Part shown: positions 1-8,034 of the stretch, one piece after another | Numbering within the stretch: position 1 is the stretch's first letter | Layout: each line of letters opens with the position of its first letter | Position numbers and translations under genes: made by a program | Assembly: GCF_012395835.1 (NCBI RefSeq) | Contig: NZ_JAAZSQ010000016.1 | Location: 1 to 36,016 of the forward strand | Reading direction: 5' to 3' | Length of the DNA stretch: 36,016 bases | Source of the DNA: Arthrobacter mobilis | GTDB lineage: Bacteria; Actinomycetota; Actinomycetes; Actinomycetales; Micrococcaceae | Notes under the pieces: model-generated | The model's input: only the letters and a program-made list of their open reading frames with translations | Told to the model about the DNA's origin: nothing | Databases searched by the model: none

Positions 1-440
1 CGCCGCCGCTTTGTCTACCTCCTTTGAGGAACGCAGCACTAAATCTCTGGCCGATAGAGCGCCCTGATGACAGGAACGGCCCCGAAGATGCACGTCCACA
101 GCGAGACGGTCTAAACGCTACGGCCGGCAGCGTTTGCAGGGTACCGTCGTGGTGCGGATCCGGGCCCGGTTGATTGCCCCTTCTAGCCATCTGCCAGTGC
201 TGTGGAACACTGCACAAGGGCTCCAGCCCGCGGCCGCTTGCTCCTGCCTTGGAAAAACCTTGGGCCCGGAAAGATTCGGGTGTGTCGACCCTATGTGCCA
301 GTAGCCTGCTGATCATTCTGGCTGCCTGAACAATTGCCGCTGTTGGCGATGGCTGCACCCCCTCGGGAATGTCCGAGCGCCGCCCGCTTCGGGTCCTGTC
401 CGAAGCCATACGGATTTTGGCTGGTCCACAGGAGGTCGTC
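1..440. other. non-coding or decayed spacer
   Basis: I see no supportable gene here. One forward frame that enters from the window edge stops at about position 27, so it could be the last residues of a gene cut off by the window, but there is too little to judge. The sequence from about 249 contains two copies of CCTTGG separated by five A residues. The final bases carry the ribosome binding site of the short reading frame that starts at 441. Confidence 0.4.
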
Positions 441-548
441 ATGAAAGTTAGAAACCTTGCCGCCGCAGTCTTCGCCAGCGTAGTTGTGGCGCTCACGGGA
501 GCACCCGTTCACGCGGCGCCCGATGATCTGGTCTCGGGCCCCGGGTAA
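441..548 (+). pseudogene. signal-peptide ORF of 35 aa, probably start of a broken secreted protein
   Basis: An ATG at 441 follows a strong AGGAGG site at 430-435. The 35-residue product has a lysine/arginine N-terminus, a hydrophobic core (LAAAVFASVVVALTG) and a likely signal peptidase site after VHAA. It then stops at a TAA (546-548), only about ten residues past the cleavage site. A forward frame offset by one base stays open from about 484 to 972 and reads GRNGTDFDWPAVSG from about 609, so a frameshift just after the signal peptide is a reasonable explanation. A genuine short secreted peptide is the alternative. I do not recognise the downstream residues as any family. Confidence 0.45.
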
Positions 549-1180
549 GTGCCATTCAGGAGCAGCCTGCGCCGCCTCGGCATCCCCATCTTCCACCGTC
601 CCGCCCGGCAGAAACGGCACTGACTTCGACTGGCCCGCGGTATCCGGCCGGCAGATCTGCACCGCCGGCGGCAACCTGGACAGGCTCGCCGACCTGCGAT
701 GCGGCCATGCCGTCATGGCGGTCACGGACGGCCCCGTCGCCGTCTCGGACGCGGACAGCAAAAGCCGCGCGGACACCGGCACCGTCCGCCACCTGCCCGG
801 CCCGCCAGGCATCGCCGTCTGTGCCGAGGCAGCCACCTTCCGGCGGCCGGCACTACTGCACGGCAAACCACACGGACCCGCCCAACATCCCCGTCCCCGC
901 AGGCCGCCCCGGACGGCTTCCCCGGCATCGAATCCTCGGGACATGCCCGGATCCCTTCCGCCGGGACACTGACGCTGCGACATATGCGCCGTTATTGGTG
1001 TTTGGATGATTTCCAACTAGGTCGGCCCAGGCATCATCGTCCTGTTCCGGCTGCCTCCGGCACCGCCGGCATGCTGGAGCGTTGCCCGGCCAGGGAAGGG
1101 GGGGAGGTCCTTGTCCATCCAAGGTTGCAATGATGCTATTAGCCCATTCCTCGGTGACGGAACCATAGTTGAGGCCTGGC
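549..1180. other. spacer with decayed coding sequence
   Basis: This stretch holds the open but untypical frames downstream of the broken secretory ORF. One plus-strand frame runs to 972 and another to 1009. Neither has its own ribosome binding site, and both become rich in Pro and Arg in the way non-coding high-GC frames do. Nothing else is recognisable. Confidence 0.35.
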
Positions 1181-2038
1181 TCAGGCGTGCCGGGTGCCTG
1201 TGCCGGCCAGTACAGCCCGGTAGCCCTCGCGGTAGCTTGGGTAGGTGAAGCGGAATCCGGTTGCCTGAAGCGCGAGACTGGAGCACCTTTTGTCCCCGCC
1301 CCGGGCCGAGGCGACATGACCGGTTGACGGTTCCGCCAGGCCCAGTTCATTGGCCAGGAACCGCAGCACCTCGCCGAGCTCGGCTGGTTCCGTGTCGACC
1401 CCCAGGTACACCGGGTCCGGCTCCGGCGCCATGGTGGCCAGGTGGACGATGGCGGCCGCGGCGTCGTCGCGGTGGATGCGGTTGGTGTGGCGGGGCTGGT
1501 CCGGAATCACGGCGCGGCCGCTTTTGATTTGATCGATCAGCCTGGTTCTTCCGGGTCCGTAGATGCCGCCCAGGCGCAGGGAGGTAACGGAGGTTGCCGT
1601 GCCGGCGAGTCTGCGGAACAGCAGCGCCTCGGCCTCGAGCAGGATCTGCCCTGTGAAGTACCCGGGGGCCTCGGGGGTCGATTCGTCCACGGCGCGGCCG
1701 CCGGCGTCGCCGTAGACTGCCGTGGAGGACACGAACAGAATGCGGCGGGGGCTGACCGCGTCGCGTTCCAGGGCATCGAGCACATTGGCCAGGCCGTGGA
1801 CATAGGCTGAGCGGTACGCGGATGGGCTGTGGGCAGTTGCTGCCACGGCGATGATGACGGTATGAACATCGCCGGGAACGGGAGGGAGTTCGCCGGTAAG
1901 ATCTGCGGCGACACCCTCAATCTGGTCCGGCAGTTTGCCGGGGGATCGGCGCCACCCGATGACGTGGTGGCCTGCGCGGGCAAGCCTCAGCCCCGTTTCG
2001 GTGCCAACGTCGCCGCATCCTGCAATCAAAACGCTCAT
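1181..2038 (-). CDS. YeeZ-like extended SDR, NAD(P)-dependent epimerase/reductase family
   Basis: The 285-residue protein starts MSVLIAGCGDVG, with the dinucleotide-binding motif GCGDVGTETG at residues 7-16. Mid-protein there are further Rossmann features: FVSSTAVYGD, matching the S and Y of the SDR active site, and the LRLGGIYGPGR segment typical of extended SDRs. The length fits the YeeZ-like atypical SDR family, whose substrates are mostly unknown. The frame stays open for another 136 codons upstream, but those residues are low-complexity, Arg/Pro-rich and unlike any SDR, so ATG 2038 is the better start. The gene stands alone between two long empty spacers, so context gives no pathway. Family membership is solid; the substrate cannot be stated. 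Confidence 0.85.
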   Translation of the reverse strand: MSVLIAGCGDVGTETGLRLARAGHHVIGWRRSPGKLPDQIEGVAADLTGELPPVPGDVHTVIIAVAATAHSPSAYRSAYVHGLANVLDALERDAVSPRRILFVSSTAVYGDAGGRAVDESTPEAPGYFTGQILLEAEALLFRRLAGTATSVTSLRLGGIYGPGRTRLIDQIKSGRAVIPDQPRHTNRIHRDDAAAAIVHLATMAPEPDPVYLGVDTEPAELGEVLRFLANELGLAEPSTGHVASARGGDKRCSSLALQATGFRFTYPSYREGYRAVLAGTGTRHA

Positions 2039-2729
2039 GGGCCCATTCTGGCAGCCGGGCCGGGACGTTTCACAGTTGGTCCCCGGGCAGGCAGAGGCGT
2101 CCACCCGGCCGGCCTCGGGTCCAGGGCTCTTAATTCCGATGCGGAAACATGCGGCGGGCAGACGCCAACGCACTGTTAGCCACAGCCGGGGCTGGGTTCG
2201 GACAGGGCGCGGCCACCCGGAGTCCGTTGTGTCCGAAGCCGTCGAGTACCGGGTGCCTCTCGCAGCGCGGGTGGACAAGGGCTGATTCTTCGACATCGTC
2301 CGGCAAACTGCAGAACGGCGTTGGGCGGCTGCGGACAGGGCTCTGGTGCGGGGGAAGGCCAAATCACAGGGGACTGGAACATTTGCCTGGGATCGCCGCC
2401 GGCGGGGGAGCGGTATGGAGGCGCCTTGGGCGCCGAACTCAACCACCGGCCACGCAAACGACTATAATTCGAGAACTGATCGAAGAGATCGGCCACTGCT
2501 GTTGCCATGAACGCTGGAGTCCGCGGTTCAGCTTGCGGGGAGACGTGCTCGTTCGAGTCGCCGGGCGCAGCCTCTGGTGTCGCCGGCGGGGCCGTCCCGG
2601 CCGCGGCCGGGCCCGAGGAGGCCGCCGTGTACCCCACTGCCCGACCCATGAAAACCTTCAGCCTCCGGGTCCTCGCGCGGTTAGCGTGGAGGGCATCCGT
2701 CGAGACTGATCCGCCAGGAGGGGGCGGCC
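2039..2729. other. intergenic region without a recognisable gene
   Basis: About 690 bases between a minus-strand SDR gene and a plus-strand reductase gene. The open frames here have no ribosome binding sites and atypical composition. A perfect TATAAT occurs at 2463-2468, but no good -35 element lies 16-18 bases upstream and the next gene starts 260 bases further on. The divergent promoters of the two flanking genes should lie here. Confidence 0.4.
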
Positions 2730-4502
2730 GTGGATGACGCGGTTCCGGTCATGTTGATCGCGACCACTGACCCGATCTCCCGGGGCATCCTGGGAGACGA
2801 GCTGCGCCGACGCTACGGCGCTGACTATGAGGTGGTGGTCTGCGCCGACCATGCCCATGCACGAGCGGTGCTCGACGGGCTCCGGCGCTGGAGTCGCGAG
2901 GTTGCCCTCATCGTCGGATGCTATGGGCCGGCTGACCGCGCCGGGCTGGATTTCCTGCGGCGGGCCTCCGTCTATCACCCGGCTGCCAAGCGTGCCGTCG
3001 CGGTCGCGTGGGGTGACTTCGCCAGCACCCCCGCGGTGTTCCGGGCCGTCGCCCAGGGCCACGCCGAACTGTTCGTCCTACGCCCCGAGCGGCCGCGCGA
3101 TGAAGAGTTCCATGGGGCGATTACCGACGCCCTCGACGACTGGCATCTGGCCCAGGGGAGCGGGTTCGAGGCGGTCCGGCTGATCGGGGAGCAGCACGAC
3201 GAACGGACACATGCGTTGCGGGACTCCTTCGTTCGCAACCACATCCCGGTGGGATTCCACCCGGTCGGGTCCGAGGCAGCGCAGCGGATGTTGGAGAGCC
3301 TGGCCCTGCACGAGCCCGTGCTGCCGGTGGTGGTGCTGGAATTCACCTCGCCGCCGACCATCCTCGTGAACCCCAGCGACCTGGAGATCGCCGACGCGTT
3401 CGGGTTGCCCCGACCGCCGGCGACGGACAAGGTCTTCGACGTCGTGGTTGTGGGCGCCGGCCCCTCCGGTCTCGCGGCAGCGGTGTACGCCTCTTCCGAG
3501 GGCCTCTCCACGATGGTGGTCGAGCAGCAGGCTGTGGGAGGCCAGGCCGGCACGAGCTCGCTGATCCGCAACTACCCGGGCTTCTCCCGCGGTGTGAGCG
3601 GTGCCCATCTGTCCTACCGGTCCTTCCACCAGGCTTGGATTTTCGGCACCGAGTTTCTGTTCATGCGGCAGGCGGAGGGCCTGGGTGTCGACGGAGTCGT
3701 GCGCACTGTGGCGATCTCCGACGGCAGCGTGGTGCGGGGCCGCGCGGTCGTGGTGGCCACCGGTGTGGAGTATCGCCGCCTCGGCGTACCGCTGCTTGAG
3801 GGGCTGGTCGGCAGGGGCGTCTTCTACGGCGCTGTCATCTCCGAGGCGCCGTCGATGGCCGGACAGCGCGTCTGCGTCGTCGGTGGCGGCAACTCGGCCG
3901 GACAGGCAGCGCTGCACCTCGCGAAGTACGCGAAGCACGTGACACTGCTGGTGCGCGGACCCACGCTGGCCGCCAGCATGTCGGACTACCTCATCGCCCA
4001 GCTTGAGGCCACCCGGAACGTGACGATCCGCTACGGAACCGCGATCGTGGGTGGCCGCGCCGTCGAAGGGCGCCTCGCCGCCATCGCCGTCACCGCCACC
4101 GGGGACTCGGACGGTGCGCCCACCGAGGAGATTGATGTGGCCGGCCTGTTCGTGCTGATCGGTTCGGTACCGCGGACGTCGTGGCTGCCAGACACGGTGC
4201 AGCGCGACCGCGCCGGGTTCCTGCGTACGGGCGGCCCCTGGGAGGCCGGGGACCCCGGTTCCGTCGAACCGACCAGATCGGTGCTGCCGCTGGAAACCAG
4301 CCTGCCCGGGGTCTTCGCGATCGGCGACGTCCGTTCCGGCTCGGTCAAGAGAGTGGCGACCGCGGTGGGGGACGGCGCCACCGTGATCTCGCTGCTGCAC
4401 GGCTATCTGGCCGAGACCCCTCTGCCCGCGCCAACGCCCGCCGGAGCGGCAGTCCCCGGGCAACCGGTTGGCGATAAGCCTCGATCGAGGCCGGATCGTT
4501 GA
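2730..4502 (+). CDS. fused response regulator / thioredoxin-reductase-like flavoprotein
   Basis: 590 residues in two parts. Residues 1-140 align in pattern with a receiver domain, but the usual acidic cluster is TTD (12-14), and the segment that should hold the phospho-accepting Asp reads IVGCYGP (61-67), so phosphorylation looks impossible. Residues 235-560 are a thioredoxin-reductase-type FAD/NADPH module: VGAGPSGLAA (241-250) for FAD, VVGGGNSAGQA (383-393) for NADPH, and FAIGDVRSG (529-537) closing the FAD site. The redox CxxC expected near 366-372 is replaced by YGAVISE, so it is not a classical disulfide reductase. The start is GTG 2730, chosen for the AGGAGGGGG site at 2716-2724. The next gene, convergent, is a UBP zinc-finger protein; I recall this pairing as common in bacteria. 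Cytosolic; the physiological acceptor is unknown. Confidence 0.9.
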   Translation: MDDAVPVMLIATTDPISRGILGDELRRRYGADYEVVVCADHAHARAVLDGLRRWSREVALIVGCYGPADRAGLDFLRRASVYHPAAKRAVAVAWGDFASTPAVFRAVAQGHAELFVLRPERPRDEEFHGAITDALDDWHLAQGSGFEAVRLIGEQHDERTHALRDSFVRNHIPVGFHPVGSEAAQRMLESLALHEPVLPVVVLEFTSPPTILVNPSDLEIADAFGLPRPPATDKVFDVVVVGAGPSGLAAAVYASSEGLSTMVVEQQAVGGQAGTSSLIRNYPGFSRGVSGAHLSYRSFHQAWIFGTEFLFMRQAEGLGVDGVVRTVAISDGSVVRGRAVVVATGVEYRRLGVPLLEGLVGRGVFYGAVISEAPSMAGQRVCVVGGGNSAGQAALHLAKYAKHVTLLVRGPTLAASMSDYLIAQLEATRNVTIRYGTAIVGGRAVEGRLAAIAVTATGDSDGAPTEEIDVAGLFVLIGSVPRTSWLPDTVQRDRAGFLRTGGPWEAGDPGSVEPTRSVLPLETSLPGVFAIGDVRSGSVKRVATAVGDGATVISLLHGYLAETPLPAPTPAGAAVPGQPVGDKPRSRPDR

Positions 4503-4685
4503 TCCCGCCGGCGCGGCCGCCACTCCAAGGTCGTTGCGTTCCTGCTGTTCTTGCCTGCCCAGGTGGGGGTTACGTGTTGGCCGCCCGCACGAACGACGGC
4601 ACGACCGGCGACAGTTCCCAAAGCCGATCGAAGTGACCGGAGAGTTCCTGTTTCAATGACCGCCAGAATCCGCCGCACGCTGAAT

Positions 4686-4706
4686 GCTACAGCTACAAGC
4701 TGTAGC
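4686..4706. repeat. perfect 9-bp inverted repeat with 3-base loop
   Basis: GCTACAGCT and AGCTGTAGC are separated by ACA. The repeat lies in the spacer between the convergent reductase and zinc-finger genes. It has no U-tract, so it could be a weak bidirectional terminator hairpin or a protein-binding site. Confidence 0.6.
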
Positions 4707-4785
4707 CAGGACCAGGGCGTGGCCGGAAGCTGGATTTGCCCAGGGCGGCGCCTCGGCGTCGGAGCGGCCGGTGCGGTGTCCGCGG

Positions 4786-5148
4786 TTATCGGTGTATATG
4801 CTCCTGCCAGTCTGCCGGTACTTTGTCGGCCGGTGCAGGTACCGGCTGTTTCGGCGGTCTGGACTGAGGATCCGGAAGCCGCGGGCCGCGGAAGAACCGT
4901 TTCGTCGTCGTCTCGTAAAACCAGTCTTCCCCCGGTTCAAACGATGTAATGACGGGGTGGCCGGCGCTGCGTGCGTGGGCGCTGGCATGCTGTGAGGGCG
5001 ATGAATCGCAGCATCCGATGTGTCCGCATTGGGCGCAGCGGCGAAGATGTACCCACCATCCTGGCCCATCACCGCTGAGGCACTCCAGACAACCGGTTCC
5101 ACTCGGTGTGGCGGAGAGGCTGATTCCCGGCAAGGGGCGGTTGTCCAT
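4786..5148 (-). CDS. UBP-type zinc finger protein
   Basis: 120 residues, almost entirely one Znf-UBP domain. Visible zinc ligands are C20 and C23 (GCLEC), C38 and C41 (RCAQC), the GHIGCCDSSP signature (42-51), and histidines H54, H58 and H64. The characteristic WFYE stretch follows at 76-79. In eukaryotes this fold binds the free C-terminal Gly-Gly of ubiquitin; bacterial single-domain versions have no established ligand. ATG 5148 is preceded on its strand by GGAGGGG six bases away, which decides the start over an upstream ATG at 5190. The C-terminal 30 residues are Pro-rich and probably flexible. It converges on the receiver/thioredoxin-reductase fusion gene, and a functional link is inferred from that recurring neighbourhood. 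Confidence 0.9.
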   Translation of the reverse strand: MDNRPLPGISLSATPSGTGCLECLSGDGPGWWVHLRRCAQCGHIGCCDSSPSQHASAHARSAGHPVITSFEPGEDWFYETTTKRFFRGPRLPDPQSRPPKQPVPAPADKVPADWQEHIHR

Positions 5149-5664
5149 CCGGCCCCTCCATTTCAATCGCTCCGGTTCTGCCCGAGTCATCCCGCTTGCC
5201 CGCTGTTGGGGGCTATTTTGGCAGAACCTCTGTGCACGTGGAAAGACAGAATCAAGGCGATCACAGACGAGCGCTCGGAACACGACCGGGTACGACAGTT
5301 CAGGTCGGTACGCGTTTTTCCAATCATTGCTTCGTCTATCTGCAAACGTCGTCCTGAGCGGCAGATGTCACAGGAACGACCGCGTATTGCACAGTTCCGA
5401 ACAGGGAAGGCCGGGCTCGAAGCATGAACGGAAATGCGGAGCTGGTCTGGAGGCCCTCGGCGATCCTGGGATTTTGTCGGCAGGGAGGGATCGTCGCAGG
5501 CGGTGGGCCCGCGTCCGCCGACTCAAGCCAGCAAATAACGCCCTTGTAACGCAGGGGTGTTTCACTGCCGGTGTCGATGCTTCTCCAGATCGACTCAAGG
5601 GGCATCGATCTTTTCCCGTGGCACACGGGACCATTTTCAGTGGGATAAGAGGTAGGGCATAACT
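5149..5664. other. intergenic region, likely divergent promoters
   Basis: About 515 bases between the minus-strand zinc-finger gene and the plus-strand cluster that begins at 5665. I find no frame with both a ribosome binding site and normal codon use. The local base composition is less GC-rich than in the flanking genes, which fits regulatory sequence. Confidence 0.4.
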
Positions 5665-5892
5665 ATGGCATGGCAAACCAATTCATTCGTCCAGAATGCC
5701 AACACGACGCTGGTCTGGACATTGTCGGGCGGAAGCCTCAACCCGTTCGACACCATCGAAGTGGGGCAACTGGGAGGCAACGGGGCGATTTCCATCGTGG
5801 ATGACCAGCGCCTGCCGGGCAACGTTGTGAGGCTGACAGTCCGGGTAACGGGCAATGCCGTAGCCGCAGCTTTCCGAGGAGGACTTGTCTAA
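5665..5892 (+). CDS. small hypothetical protein (75 aa), first gene of the S8 protease cluster
   Basis: Starts at ATG 5665 behind AGAGGTAGGG and ends at two consecutive TAA codons (5890-5895). The product has no charge clusters, no signal peptide and no transmembrane segment. Alternating hydrophobic and polar residues (TLVWTLSGG, AISIVDD, VRLTVRV) suggest a small all-beta fold. I do not recognise the family. It is followed after 51 bases by another small gene on the same strand and then by an S8 protease. A role as protease substrate, partner or regulator is inference from position only. Confidence 0.65.
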   Translation: MAWQTNSFVQNANTTLVWTLSGGSLNPFDTIEVGQLGGNGAISIVDDQRLPGNVVRLTVRVTGNAVAAAFRGGLV

Positions 5893-5943
5893 TAAATCCA
5901 GCCCGCGACAGATTGCAGATTGACGAGAGCAAAGGACCAAGTC

Positions 5944-6132
5944 ATGCGCATGCGCGTAGTACGTGGAAGCGACGGCCAGATTCTTGCCGCCGTTGCAGAG
6001 GACCCGGTTCCGCAGGTGTTCCTGGAACCCGAGTCAGAAGACGGCCGGCAACAGAGTGAGGCCGTCGAGGCGACATCTGCCGTATTCTTCGACCCGCAGA
6101 ACATTTCCGAGGCATTCGGCGAAGGACGCTGA
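5944..6132 (+). CDS. small acidic hypothetical protein (62 aa)
   Basis: ATG 5944 is preceded by AAAGGA about eight bases upstream; a second in-frame ATG at 5950 and a TTG at 5920 are alternatives. The N-terminus (MRMRVVRGSDGQILAAV) looks like one beta strand, turn and strand; the rest is acidic and rich in E, D, S and A, and is probably disordered. It ends with EAFGEGR. No known family. The gene lies between the 75-residue beta-type protein and the S8 protease on the same strand, although a 328-base spacer separates it from the protease. Could be a protease substrate or leader-like peptide, which is unproven. Confidence 0.55.
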   Translation: MRMRVVRGSDGQILAAVAEDPVPQVFLEPESEDGRQQSEAVEATSAVFFDPQNISEAFGEGR

Positions 6133-6288
6133 GCCCCGTCTATACGGTCAACGATGGTCCAAGCCGGAAGACCAGGTCGGCACGGATCCACCACGGTCGT
6201 TATTCCGGTATGGCTGGCAGTCCTCTTTGCGAGAGCTGCCGTCCATATTTGTTCCGGCTTATGTGCGGGGTAAAGCCAACGGTCCAGC

Positions 6289-6315
6289 TGGCGCTCAAGC
6301 GCTCTTCAAGCGCCA
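6289..6315. repeat. 7-bp inverted repeat (hairpin)
   Basis: TGGCGCT at 6289-6295 and AGCGCCA at 6309-6315, with a 13-base loop that itself contains AAGCGCT. It lies 157 bases after the 62-aa gene. No T-run follows, so a terminator role is uncertain. Confidence 0.5.
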
Positions 6316-6347
6316 ATTAAGCTCCGCGGTCGCAAGAGCCTTACCAC

Positions 6348-6368
6348 TGTGTTTCCGATCGGAACACA
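6348..6368. promoter_or_regulatory. near-perfect palindrome, candidate operator of the S8 protease
   Basis: TGTGTT, then one extra T, then CCGATCGG, then AACACA. Apart from the single extra T the 20 remaining bases are perfectly symmetric. The site ends 92 bases before the protease ATG. The length and symmetry fit a dimeric repressor or activator site; no regulator gene is adjacent. Confidence 0.45.
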
Positions 6369-6460
6369 TCATGGCTCATTCTTCGAGCCGCCGGAGAGAG
6401 CCTGGCCCGGGGCTCTAACGCCCACCAATTATTGAACAGCAGGATTGGAGGAGAGCTGAC

Positions 6461-7795
6461 ATGATTGAGCCAGATCCGTCATCAACTTTCGGCAATGCCC
6501 CCGGCTTGGTACCGGACGGTGATTCAAGTTCCGCCGAGACAACCGGCCGGTACGTTGTGGTCTTTGCCGAGGGCGACAACGCTCCCTCGGCGGTGCTGGA
6601 ATCCGCCGGACTGTCCAACGTGGCAGACTCGCGTGACTTCCGCGGCCGCGAGGTCGACGTCTCCGAGACCAGTGGTGCTGACGCCACTGTCTTCGGCACA
6701 CTCGGTATCGCCGTTGTCTCGGCGGAGCCGGAGCAGATCGGCGCACTACAGACCTCGCACGAAGCGCAGGGCGCAGTGTTGTCCGTCTCGCCGGAACTGG
6801 TGCACCATGTCCTGCAGCAGGCCCCGAGTGACTATTTGAGGGGTTACCGCGACGCCGTGGAGGACTTGGACACCCGTCTCAACGGAGGGAACGGGAGGGC
6901 CGGCGGCACGGCAACCGCGGCCGCTCCGACGGTACCCATCTTCCAGGACACGGCGCAGTTCACCTGGGGACTGCAAGCAGTCCAGGCCAACTCGTCCTCC
7001 TGGTCGGGCCGGGGGATCAAGGTCGCCGTCCTGGATACCGGCTTCGACTCCACCCACCCGGACTTCGCCGGGCGTGCCATCAGCACGCGCTCGTTCATCC
7101 AGGGCGAGTCACCGCAGGACGGACACGGGCACGGAACCCACTGCATCGGCACCTCCTGCGGTCCCAAGGCCCCGTCCACCGGGCCGCGCTACGGGGTGGC
7201 CTGGGAGGCGGAGATTTTTGCCGGCAAGGTACTCAGCAACGCCGGTTCCGGCAGCGACGCCGGCATTCTGGCCGGGATTGACTGGGCGCTGACCAACGGC
7301 TGCGCCATCATTTCCATGTCGCTCGGAGCCAACGTCCCGCAGGTCCATCCCCCGTATGTGGCAGCCGGTAAGCGCGCCCTGGACAGAGGGACATTGATCA
7401 TCGCCGCGGCCGGGAACAACGCGAGACGACTCCAAGGCAACGTCGGCTTCGTCGGCACTCCGGCGAACAGCCCCTACATCATGGCCGTCGGAGCCCTCGA
7501 CCATCAGCTGGACGTGACGTTCTTCTCCGCACGCAGCCTGGCGGTCAGGGGCGGGCAGGTGGATGTCGCCGGCCCGGGCTGGCAGGTCTACTCATCCTGG
7601 CTGATGCCGGCGCGCTACCGGAGCATCAGCGGGACCAGCATGGCCACCCCGCACGCCGCCGGTGTCGCCGCACTTTGGGCACAGGCCACCGGTTTCCGCG
7701 GACGTGAACTGTGGTCCGCGCTGGTCCAGGAAAGCGACCGGCTGACGGCCCCATCCGTGGACGTCGGCTCCGGCTTGGTCATCGCCCCGCAGTAG
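6461..7795 (+). CDS. subtilisin-like serine peptidase (family S8), apparently cytoplasmic
   Basis: 444 residues. The catalytic triad is intact: D192 in VLDTG, H224 in GHGHGTH, and S393 in GTSMATPHAAG; the oxyanion Asn is N319 in AAAGNN. There is no signal peptide: the N-terminus is acidic and polar (MIEPDPSSTF). Residues 29-120 (GRYVVVFAEG onward) resemble a divergent N-terminal prodomain, and residues 140-160 form a Gly/Ala/Thr linker before the catalytic domain at about 165-440. ATG 6461 follows GGAGGAGA. The next gene begins four bases after the stop and encodes a propeptide-like protein, so translation is probably coupled. Family assignment is certain; cellular location and substrate are inferred. 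The lack of a secretion signal sets it apart from ordinary exported subtilisins. Confidence 0.92.
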   Translation: MIEPDPSSTFGNAPGLVPDGDSSSAETTGRYVVVFAEGDNAPSAVLESAGLSNVADSRDFRGREVDVSETSGADATVFGTLGIAVVSAEPEQIGALQTSHEAQGAVLSVSPELVHHVLQQAPSDYLRGYRDAVEDLDTRLNGGNGRAGGTATAAAPTVPIFQDTAQFTWGLQAVQANSSSWSGRGIKVAVLDTGFDSTHPDFAGRAISTRSFIQGESPQDGHGHGTHCIGTSCGPKAPSTGPRYGVAWEAEIFAGKVLSNAGSGSDAGILAGIDWALTNGCAIISMSLGANVPQVHPPYVAAGKRALDRGTLIIAAAGNNARRLQGNVGFVGTPANSPYIMAVGALDHQLDVTFFSARSLAVRGGQVDVAGPGWQVYSSWLMPARYRSISGTSMATPHAAGVAALWAQATGFRGRELWSALVQESDRLTAPSVDVGSGLVIAPQ

Positions 7796-7799
7796 AGCC

Positions 7800-8030
7800 A
7801 TGGTCAACATCAGCGTGACGGTCGATCAAACCCATCTGTCGGCGATCGGCGATGTCGCCGAGGCCCTGCGCGCCCGCGGCATGCAGGTCGAGCAGGTACT
7901 CGAGAGCGGGTTCATCACCGGGTCCGTTCCCGACGACCGCCGGTCGGCCCTGACTGCCGTGGACGGGGTCCAGTCCGTGGACGAGCAGCTTGACTACCAG
8001 CTCCCACCCCCGGAGGAAGACATCCAGTAG
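7800..8030 (+). CDS. stand-alone propeptide/I9-like small protein paired with the S8 protease
   Basis: 76 residues starting four bases after the protease stop codon. The pattern strand-helix-strand-strand-helix-strand (VNISVTVD, LSAIGDVAEALRARGM, QVEQVLESGFITGSVP, RRSALTAVDGVQSVDEQLDYQLPPP) is that of a ferredoxin-like fold as in subtilisin prodomains (inhibitor family I9). The end QLPPPEEDIQ would correspond to the strand and tail that enter a subtilisin active site. I recall near-identical small proteins beside S8 peptidases in other bacteria, sometimes carrying a misleading ketohydroxyglutarate aldolase name; nothing here looks like an aldolase. The likely role is a trans-acting folding chaperone or inhibitor of the adjacent protease. 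The fold is inferred from pattern, not proven. Confidence 0.75.
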   Translation: MVNISVTVDQTHLSAIGDVAEALRARGMQVEQVLESGFITGSVPDDRRSALTAVDGVQSVDEQLDYQLPPPEEDIQ

Positions 8031-8034
8031 CAGT

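Larger units (their letters stand above)
6133..6460 (+). other. leader region upstream of the S8 protease, rich in inverted repeats
   Basis: No credible gene. Three dyads are visible: TGGCGCT/AGCGCCA at 6289-6315, a 21-base near-palindrome at 6348-6368 centred on CCGATCGG, and AGAGCC/GGCTCT at 6397-6416. The protease ribosome binding site GGAGGAGA lies just before position 6461. The density of dyads suggests a regulated promoter or leader for the protease gene. Confidence 0.5.

Noticed and set aside
2463-2468. Perfect TATAAT as a promoter
   Set aside because: No suitable -35 element at proper spacing and 260 bases from the next start; a match of six bases is weak evidence.
2149-2709. Plus-strand open frame of 186 codons before the reductase gene
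   Set aside because: No ribosome binding site, Arg-rich composition and no family similarity.
3078-4523. Long minus-strand open frame (481 codons) over the reductase gene
   Set aside because: Antisense shadow of the receiver/thioredoxin-reductase fusion; residues are low-complexity and Arg/His/Gly-rich with no domain.
7800-8030. Ketohydroxyglutarate aldolase for the 76-aa protein
   Set aside because: Far too short for the aldolase barrel and without its lysine motif; the pattern fits a propeptide-like fold.
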